Source: Arcuatula senhousia (lineage: Eukaryota > Mollusca > Bivalvia > Mytilida > Mytilidae). From it: 64,000 nt of DNA. Both the position numbers and the translations under genes were made by a program. Under the pieces are notes generated by a model. It did not search any database. It had not been told where the DNA came from and worked only from the letters and a program-made list of their open reading frames with translations. Each line of letters starts with the position of its first letter. The stretch's first letter is position 1. Below, one piece after another: positions 35,589 through 41,838 of the stretch. The DNA is taken from assembly GCA_963971305.1 (NCBI GenBank), contig OZ020309.1, positions 5,263,001-5,327,000 on the forward strand, written 5' to 3'.

Positions 35589-35842
35589 TTAATTGTTTTT
35601 TTGGTTTTTTTTGTTATCAAGTTTATGTATTTTCAGGGTTCATATTTCAAATTTTATACAAGATTTTTTTACTGCTAGTTTTTTTTTTAAAATAAAATAA
35701 TAAAATGTCGGTTTTTTTATATTGTCTCCATTACAAGATAGTTGTTCATATTTAAATACATATCTCCATATAATGTATAAAAACGACCTTAAATTGTAAG
35801 TCATAATTTTATTTAATAAAGAATTGATTAAAAAGAACAAAG

Positions 35843-36262
35843 TTAAGAGGTTCCATTTCTTAGTGCTGCCAGGAGTAAACCAAAAACGTTGTCTCCTTTT
35901 CCTCTTGGCCCAGTACCCCAAAAGTTGTCGCTGACATTGTGTGCGATGTATCCAGTTGCTTGGTGTAGTTGTTGTCTAAATTTAGGACACTGTGTGAATT
36001 TTACTTTAAGAATTTCACCCATTACTAGTGGCTTTATTTCTTCCCACGTTTTGTCGGTTTTGATGTTGTTTCCAATTCTTTTGGCTGTAACTGCATTAGG
36101 ACTGTCTTTTATCTCGATGTCAAGATGGGTCGCACCATGGAATATGGCCTTTCTGCTTTGGTACATGTGTTCCGCTGACTTGAAGATTTGCCCGTCGAAC
36201 TCTAGGTCATGCATGTAAAAGTTTGACAAAACGTCTGACTTTCCCTTTACGTAAGTAATCAT
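35843..36262 (-). CDS. NADAR-domain protein encoded in the transposon
   Basis: The frame from ATG at 36262 encodes 139 aa (an upstream in-frame TTG at 36280 is not used in the call). The whole protein is one NADAR domain (YbiA/DUF1768 type): KSDVLSNFY at the start, then FKSAEHMYQSRKA, W-EEIKPLVMGEILKVKF, LRQQL-like FRQQLHQATGY, and the end NFWGTGPRGKGDN..GLLLAALR. Known NADAR proteins are N-glycosidases acting on a riboflavin-pathway intermediate (YbiA) or removing ADP-ribose from guanosine in nucleic acid. The conserved Glu, Lys and the FWG-G/G-N--G-LL---R block are visible, so it looks catalytically competent. It is intronless; AATAAA (complement at 35808-35813) lies about 30 nt beyond the stop. 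Which substrate it uses cannot be told from sequence alone. Confidence 0.85.
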   Translation of the reverse strand: MITYVKGKSDVLSNFYMHDLEFDGQIFKSAEHMYQSRKAIFHGATHLDIEIKDSPNAVTAKRIGNNIKTDKTWEEIKPLVMGEILKVKFTQCPKFRQQLHQATGYIAHNVSDNFWGTGPRGKGDNVFGLLLAALRNGTS

Positions 36263-36280
36263 TGTTGAAATAGTTATCAA

Positions 36281-36770
36281 TGTACAACTAGAAATATATT
36301 AATGTAAAGATAAAAAAAAGAGGCCTTTATAATAGCCTTCATTAATAAGATGAATAGTGTTTAATGCCATTTATAATTACTTAATTGGATTAATGGACAC
36401 CAGCACGGCTATCATTTATGGCAATCAACTAATCCAGACACGAGTCAATTGATCATAAAAGGCAATAAATCTTAATCCAATTACGTATTCAAAACATGTG
36501 TACTAATAATTAAACAAATTCAGTTTTCGATAAATCAGTTAATTGTTAAATCATTAAATTCAAATATATTTTAGAAAATAAATATTAAACTAAATTTTAA
36601 CAATAAAAATGTTCATGTTGGACAACCATTAGAACATAATGGAAGAGCCCTCACGCCACGTCAAGGCCATGAACATGTGAGGGTGGGCCCCCTTTATTTA
36701 TTTATTTTTAAATTCTATTTATCAAGACCCTCCCATTTTTATCATTATATTAAACTAAAGTTATCATTAT
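36281..36770. other. Transposon interior without a gene
   Basis: AT-rich sequence upstream of the NADAR gene; its promoter should lie here, but I see no clear TATA box. No open frame of note. Confidence 0.4.
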
Positions 36771-36772
36771 GT

Positions 36773-37135
36773 TTTATTTATAAGTTTAAACCTACTAAGA
36801 TATCCTGCACGAGGCTCGGGCATATCTTTGGTAGTCCGCGAATAAATTATTTAAGTTTTATTTATAAAGTTTAAAACTACTAAGATATCCTGCACGAGGC
36901 TCGGGCATATCTTTGGTAGTCCGCGAATAAATTATTTAAGTTTTATTTATAAAGTTTTAAAACTACTAAGATATCCTGCACGAGGCTCGGGCATATCTTT
37001 GGAAGTCCGCGAATAAATTATTTAAGTTTTATTTATAAAGTTTAAAACTACTAAGATATCCTGCACGAGGCTCGGGCATATCTTTGGTAGTCCGCGAATA
37101 AATTATTTATTTATAAAGTTATTAAGAAAGTTTAA
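36773..37135. repeat. 85-bp tandem array, 4 copies, each with a GC-rich hairpin
   Basis: GATATCCTGCACGAGGCTCG begins at 36799, 36884, 36970 and 37055 (85-86 bp period). Each is followed by GGCATATCTTTGG and TAGTCCGCGAATAAATT. The core CGAGGCTCG with flanking GATAT/ATATC can fold. It lies inside the transposon. Confidence 0.85.
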
Positions 37136-37161
37136 AAATACTAAAACATTACAGAGAAACC

Positions 37162-37450
37162 GATCAAACATTGTACCAAACATTGACAAAAGAAATACAA
37201 GAAATACTTTATTATAATTCAGAATATAAATGAAACATTGTACAAAATATTGACAAAAGAAATACAAGAAATACTTTATTATAATTCAGAATATAAATGA
37301 AACATTGTACAAAATATTGACAAAAGAAATACAAGAAATACTTTATTATAATTCAGAATATAAATGAAACATTACGAAGAAACTGGTCAAACATTGTATC
37401 AAATATTGACAAAAGAAATACAAGAAATACTTTATTATAATTCAGAATAT
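37162..37450. repeat. 67-bp tandem array, 4 copies
   Basis: 'gacaaaagaaatacaagaaa' starts at 37185, 37252, 37319 and 37408: 67, 67, then 89 bp with a 22-bp insertion. Each unit includes 'ctttattataattcag', whose complement carries AATAAAG. For the minus-strand ORF upstream the array may supply repeated polyadenylation signals. Confidence 0.8.
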
Positions 37451-37515
37451 AGATAAAAAATAAAACATCATCAGTTACTAACAATTCATTTAGTCATTTA
37501 GTTCTCCATATCAAT

Positions 37516-37660
37516 CTAAATCCATGCGCATCTTCTTGTGGGTCGTAGTCCTCTCGTTTACCTTGCGTTTCCGCTGTCCGATTTTCTTTCCATGAGTTCT
37601 TGGCTTGATAACTGTCATTCCACCATCAGATGCTGTAACTGTAGATCGGTCAGCTTGTTG
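37516..37660 (-). other. Basic tail in alternative frame after the unknown ORF
   Basis: Shifting frame just after VYNK gives about 48 more codons (ADRSTVTASDGGMTVIKPRT.., then KKIGQRKRK and HKKMRMDLD, stop). The lysine/arginine cluster looks like a nuclear localisation signal. Either the main ORF suffered a one- or two-base indel or this is a separate short frame. Confidence 0.4.
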
Positions 37661-38349
37661 TATACATTGAGTGGGTTGTCTCTCTTCAATAACTCGCCCA
37701 TTTCTTCCATTACAGTTGTGGGTGTCCTAATGTACTCCTCGCCAGACTTCGAGTTACCATGTGGTGCCAATCCTGGAAACTTGCCAAGATACTCTACTAT
37801 AGCAATGGGTACTCTAGAGCCGACTCCAAGCCAAGAAACTCTTCTTTTGAACTTCGTATCCTTCTTCAGCGTAGAGTAGTTGCGTATCAATTCAATAACT
37901 GTGTCTGGGTTGGGTTGTGGGTCCATAGGTACAAATGTCTTCTTCCCTTTAACTTTCTTAGCGTAGCATATCTTGTCATCTTTCTTGTATACGCACTTCA
38001 ACTTATCATCAGGCTGTAAAATGTAGTATGCCTTCGGGGAACCTCCCTTATCAGTACACCATACACCACAATCATCGGAAAAGGCGCTTCTCTTTCCTTT
38101 CTGGCGATTGTCTATGTTGTCAGCGTTCTTGAATACGAAGTATGCATCACTCTTGTCTCCTTGGGGGATTTCATCATGAGCCTCTTCCATCGTAAATGCT
38201 CGCAACTGACGCACGACTTCCTCTGTCTCTAAAAACGATCCATGTAAACAGCCATTGGACATAGGGTGTACACTGTCAGACTCTATGAATGGACTTGCAT
38301 CACTCTCCTCAGTCGCATGGTGTGTAACCTCCTCAGGCTCATGGTGCAC
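37615..38349 (-). CDS. Uncharacterised transposon-borne protein (about 244 codons, partial or frameshifted)
   Basis: An open frame of 244 codons. The 5' limit is uncertain: it reads open to a TGA near 38410 with acidic residues, the frame's only early ATG is at 38262 (PMSNGCLHG), and upstream sequence has a possible splice acceptor. Visible blocks: acidic N-terminus, GCLHGSFLETEEVVRQLRAF, DAYFVFKNADN, FSDDCGVWCTDKGGSPKAYY, YNYSTLKK-like RNYSTLKKDTKFKRRVSW, IAIVEYLGKFPGLAPHGNSK, EEYIRTPTTVMEEMGELLKR. I recall similar GDFPG-PHGN / EYIRT blocks ahead of MULE-type transposase domains in cnidarian and mollusc proteins; that is memory, not a match I could run. The frame ends at TGA (37615), but the alternative frame stays open to about 37518 with a basic KKIGQRKRK tail. 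Confidence 0.6.
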   Translation of the reverse strand: MHHEPEEVTHHATEESDASPFIESDSVHPMSNGCLHGSFLETEEVVRQLRAFTMEEAHDEIPQGDKSDAYFVFKNADNIDNRQKGKRSAFSDDCGVWCTDKGGSPKAYYILQPDDKLKCVYKKDDKICYAKKVKGKKTFVPMDPQPNPDTVIELIRNYSTLKKDTKFKRRVSWLGVGSRVPIAIVEYLGKFPGLAPHGNSKSGEEYIRTPTTVMEEMGELLKRDNPLNVYNKLTDLQLQHLMVE

Positions 38350-38714
38350 AGGTTCCGGATCAGCTTCTTCGAGATTGTCGCTTCGAAAACCAGAGTTGTA
38401 AAAACATCGTCAGTGTAGTTTTTCTTTTATGTTTGTTTGTTTGTTTGGTTTTTTTCATTGATTTTCTGTTTTAATTTTAACAATTTATTTTTTTTTATTA
38501 ATCGTTAGCATTTAAAATTAAATTTGTTTAAAAGTTACAATTTTATAATGAAATTGTTATTATTGGAATTAATACATAATCATACTATCTATAATTTTTG
38601 ATTAAAATGATCATTGAATATAACTCTTAATTTATACTTCAAAGATTTACCAATTAAGATAAGTAAGTTAAAGTTCACTTTTTTCATCATAATTAACAAA
38701 TTAATTCTATTTAA

Positions 38715-38784
38715 CCAATTACAGTAATTACAATCGTGGTTGTGGCATATAAATAAGAGCTAGGTTTCAGTGTTGCAGTCAGTT
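38715..38784 (+). promoter_or_regulatory. CCAAT, TATA and initiator of the SGNH gene
   Basis: CCAAT at 38715-38719, TATAAATA at 38748-38755, and an initiator-like TCAGTTTG with its A at 38781, 33 bp after the TATA start. The ATG follows at 38817. Spacing fits a canonical core promoter, so this gene has its own promoter in the divergent intergenic region 38350-38816. Confidence 0.7.
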
Positions 38785-39338
38785 TGATTAAGCTTTAATA
38801 ACTTCATACATCAGAAATGCTCAACGTTCTTGTCCTTGGTCACAGTTTTGTAAACCATTTACGACGAAAGATTGAAGATCCTAAACTTCCACATCGATGG
38901 GAAGATCCTACGAACTGCAAAGACAAAGTCAGCGTGCAATTCCATGGGCTACCCGGGGGAAAGGTTCATCACTTAACACAGGAAATCAACAGAGGCCTGT
39001 TTGTACACTACAGAACCAAGGCCAACCTTTTTTTATTATCTGTTTTACGGGAGCGCCGACCCGATTTTCCTCAAAAATGAAATAAAAATAAAAGTGATTG
39101 TGAACTGTTTTATTTTTATCCTTTCCGCCGACTCATCCTTTTTCTATGGAAAACCCCCGTGCTAAAAATAAAATTATCTGCGTAGAGAATCGGGAATTTT
39201 GATTGGACAATTGTGAAGTCGAATGTCCAATACGCACCGGCTTTACTTTCAATGCGCTATCGGAAACTCTTAAAATCGGCTTTTAGTGTATTTTCTAATG
39301 AAAGAAACCGAGAAGTTACACATGAAGGCAATGTAGCA

Positions 39339-39473
39339 TGGCCGACCACAATAACAATGTGGAGTCGGCCGATTATTTCCAAATAATTATAAACGGGAAA
39401 TCGTCAATAAGAAAATTCAACTTAACCCTCTCAATAAACGATGCCGTGGAGGAAAGAAACCTGGTGTTTTAAA
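39339..39473 (+). other. 44-codon frame MADHNNNVESADYF... in the nested element
   Basis: An ATG frame ending in TAA with a coding-like composition, immediately followed by a 12-bp hairpin (GGAAAGAAACCT / AGGTTTCTTTCC). It may be a first exon remnant of a transposon gene; no family recognised. Confidence 0.3.
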
Positions 39474-39900
39474 CAAGGTTTCTTTCCTTGTAATGCACAT
39501 GGTTGATATCCTCGGTGCTGGATTTGGCTTCCTTGTTCGAACGTTTTGGTTTTGAGTACTTTTCGTTTTCAATAGTTTTGGTTTTCGATCTTCCAATGTT
39601 TTGATTCAAATGTTACTGGTGAGAGGTTACTCCTTGAAATATCGATATATAGCATATCCAAATTAACCGTTTATACCCGGTTTGGTATTTGTATACTAAA
39701 AACCACACAGAAACTAAAATATTAAATGAACGACTCAGACTCCACCAAAAACTGGGAGTATGGACCAGGTGCATATCTAAAACATTTCCTTTGAAGGTAT
39801 AATAATATAGTTTGAAACATGTGTCTTCCATGGTAAAATTTTTAAAGATTATCCTGGTTTGTTTTCTCCATTTTTTCAAAGATAATTTGGTTTTTGCTCA

Positions 39901-40047
39901 TTTGACTGCGGAGATACAGAGGTTGTGGAAAACGACAAAATCAGACAATTGAAACAAGAATTTGGAATTGTCAGACCAATATGTGGAGAATGCTTTGAAA
40001 CAAAACCAGTTAAAACAAGAAATGCAATCAAAACAAAAAGAAAGTGA
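39901..40047 (+). other. CxxC-containing reading frame remnant
   Basis: From FDCGDTEVVENDKIRQL to RPICGECFETKP and a basic end (TRNAIKTKRK, stop). An 'IVRPICxxC' block after a short acidic linker recalls zinc-binding tails of some transposon-encoded proteins (memory). It may be the last exon of a gene whose middle was lost; I cannot name the family. Confidence 0.35.
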
Positions 40048-41010
40048 CAATACTCTTGATAATTTTGAAATTAACATTCTAGTCTATCAAATGATTTGTT
40101 GTATAAAAACTCAAAAATCTAGTCAATTATTAAACAGAATTTATTGAATGTCAATGCTTTTTTATCATTTTATGGACCAGGCATTTAAAATGTGACACCC
40201 TATAGTTTTCACCTAGTCTGGCGTCCGTCTGTCTGTCTGTCTGTCCACATTTTTTTATATGAACACTATAAAAACTCAAAAACTTTACAAAATACATGTA
40301 CATGCATTTTTAATATCTTTTTTGTTGGAAAAAGAAGCATGTCAAATGAATAATATTTTACGCTTTCATACTACTTAAAAAAAAAAAATCTCAACTAAAT
40401 CTAGTTTTATTTTTATTTTTTTCATCGACTGGAAGAAAAAAATACTTTTATTTTTATTTTTTTTTAACCCCCTCGACTCTATTTTTTTGAGAAAATTCCC
40501 GTAAAACAGATAATAAAAAAAGGTTGGCCCAACTTGGTGATTTTCCAGATAGGCGGGAATGACTGTAGCAGTCGTGATTTCAACATCACCAAATTCTATC
40601 AAGATGCACTAGAGCTACTCAATGCTTGCATTTCCAGAGATGTTGCAGTCATCTTTATGTCAATTGTTGATAGATCTTCCCCCCGTCACTGCACACCAGA
40701 AGAGTATTCCCTCAGACGACAACAAGCCAACACAGTCCTTAAAGAACTGTCTCTCCACAATACTTGTGTTGGATACTTTAAACCTACTAACTGTTACCAC
40801 CCAGCAGTAGAAGACAAAGATGGTGTTCACTTCACAGACGAAGGGTACAGCCTCATGCTTAGAGCGATGAGAAAAGCACTCAGTTGGTTTATAAATAGAC
40901 TGTCTTATAGTTAAAGTATTTGTACAATAATCCTTATATATGTATTTACACCATTATCATTATTATAGAGAAATAAACTTGTTTCTAATTACTCATTGTT
41001 TTCTGTTTAC

Positions 41011-41060
41011 CCCCCCCCCCCCCCCAAAAAAAAATAATAAAATAAAATAAAAGAATACTA
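41011..41060. repeat. Poly-C followed by A-rich simple repeat
   Basis: About 19 C followed by A9 and (AATAA)n, downstream of the SGNH gene inside the transposon. Homopolymer length is unreliable in assemblies. Confidence 0.6.
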
Positions 41061-41290
41061 TTAAGGAAAAAATACACAAAGAAAACTATATAATCAATCA
41101 ATTTTATTGAACAAAAGCGCAGACTAAAATACATAATTACGTTTAGTTAACAAATTAATACACAAAAAAATATAAAGAAACCATGTAGGATACAAAAAAA
41201 ATAAAACAAGTTTAAAAAAATTCTTGTATAAAATTTGAAATATGAACCTTGAAAATACATAAACTTGATAAGCAATAAAAAAAAACTTAT

Positions 41291-41645
41291 ATCAAACATT
41301 ACATTCAAAATCATTTTGCATTCAAAGTTATTTATTGCTTGCTTCACAAATGAACACCGGTACTTTTTGACAGTTCAGAAATACTAGCTAGAGTTGTCTA
41401 TCTTCTCATGGACGCCATCTTGGAAATCAATCAGTTATATGTGTCGATGTTCCACCTGCAAATACATGAAAAATACAAATGTTAAAAACATAAAATTAAC
41501 ATATTTTAATAAAAACACACATTATCTATCGTTTTTCATGGGTTTGCAGTGATATTATAGGGGATTTCGGTTATTATAAAGGGGATTCCAGTATTTACCT
41601 GGGGTTTCCAGTAATTAAAGGGGATTCCAGTAATTCGTGCTACCC
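41291..41645 (-). repeat. Right terminal inverted repeat of the 6.4-kb element
   Basis: The reverse complement of the left TIR, including the inward-pointing AAGATGGCGTCC site and the TACTGGAATCCCC repeats. Differences such as GTGAGAAG/ATGAGAAG and inner indels show independent divergence since insertion. Confidence 0.9.
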
Positions 41646-41749
41646 TCAACATTGCATCTGAGTCTTTCCAATGTTTTCTGAGGAGACGCGTTTAACTCTA
41701 CGCTGTTAATCTGAAAAGACCACGATGTAAACATTACAAAGCACAAAGC
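41646..41749. promoter_or_regulatory. PSMG1-proximal half of the split bidirectional promoter and 5' UTR
   Basis: 104 bp between the transposon's right end and the PSMG1 ATG. Its first 10 bp are the right target-site duplicate TCAACATTGC. It lacks a TATA box. With 35120-35233 it would have made an intergenic region of about 210 bp. Confidence 0.5.
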
Positions 41750-41838
41750 ATGGCAACATTTTTTGGAGAGGTGCTCCCTGTCGTCTCTAGAGCTGTCGAT
41801 GAAGAAGATGAAGATGATGATTTAGATTTTCATGACAG
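41750..41838 (+). CDS. PSMG1: PSMG1 exon 1 (residues 1-29)
   Basis: Starts ATGGCAACATTTTTTGGAG; MATFFGEV is the conserved beginning of PAC1. Ends at GACAG before GTTTCT, phase 2. Confidence 0.92.

Larger units (their letters stand above)
39020..40529. mobile_element. 1.5-kb nested element with 33-bp perfect TIR, 3-bp target duplication
   Basis: The left end GGCCAACCTTTTTTTATTAT continues to ...CTGTTTTACGGGA; the right end is its exact complement over 33 bp. It is flanked by CAA (39017-39019 and 40530-40532). A 3-bp duplication fits the PIF/Harbinger group, though the usual target is TWA, so the class is tentative. The interior holds a 44-codon frame, a CxxC frame (39901-40047), a 12-bp hairpin near 39452-39488, and a segment (about 39540-39700) also found at 50945-51090. 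No transposase was recognised. Confidence 0.8.
38817..40914 (+). pseudogene. SGNH-hydrolase-type protein, interrupted by a transposon
   Basis: Part 1 is 38817-39019, part 2 is 40533-40914. Without the insertion and one copy of its CAA target duplication the lengths add to 585 nt, an intact frame of 194 aa plus stop. Motifs of the SGNH/GDSL esterase fold are in order: VLGHSFV (nucleophile Ser, block I), GLPGGKV (block II Gly), QIGGNDC (block III Asn), DGVHFTDEG (block V Asp-x-x-His). All four catalytic positions are kept. Members hydrolyse esters or deacetylate; some transposons carry SGNH genes, role unknown. AATAAA lies at 40972-40977, 58 nt after the stop. As it stands the gene would make only the first third, followed by TIR-encoded residues. 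Confidence 0.82.
35234..41645. mobile_element. 6.4-kb Mutator-like transposon carrying NADAR, SGNH and an unknown gene
   Basis: The ends are about 355-bp near-identical inverted repeats (35234-35588, 41291-41645), flanked by the 10-bp direct repeat TCAACATTGC (35224-35233, 41646-41655). Each TIR starts GGTA.C.CGAATTACTGG and contains four spaced copies of a motif like TACTGGAATCCCC, plausible transposase-binding repeats. Long TIRs plus a 9-11 bp target duplication are the hallmark of the Mutator/MULE superfamily. No DDE transposase frame is present, so the element is non-autonomous or decayed. Contents left to right: NADAR (minus), two tandem-repeat arrays, an unknown ORF (minus), a TATA promoter, and an SGNH gene (plus) broken by a 1.5-kb insertion. 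It sits between the start codons of SYAP1 and PSMG1. Confidence 0.88.

Noticed and set aside
36262..36280. Upstream TTG start for the NADAR protein
   Set aside because: Non-ATG starts are rare in animals, and an in-frame ATG six codons later precedes the conserved domain.
35234..41645. Maverick/Polinton virus-like transposon
   Set aside because: Too short, with a 10-bp rather than 6-bp target duplication, and no DNA polymerase B, integrase, ATPase or capsid frames.
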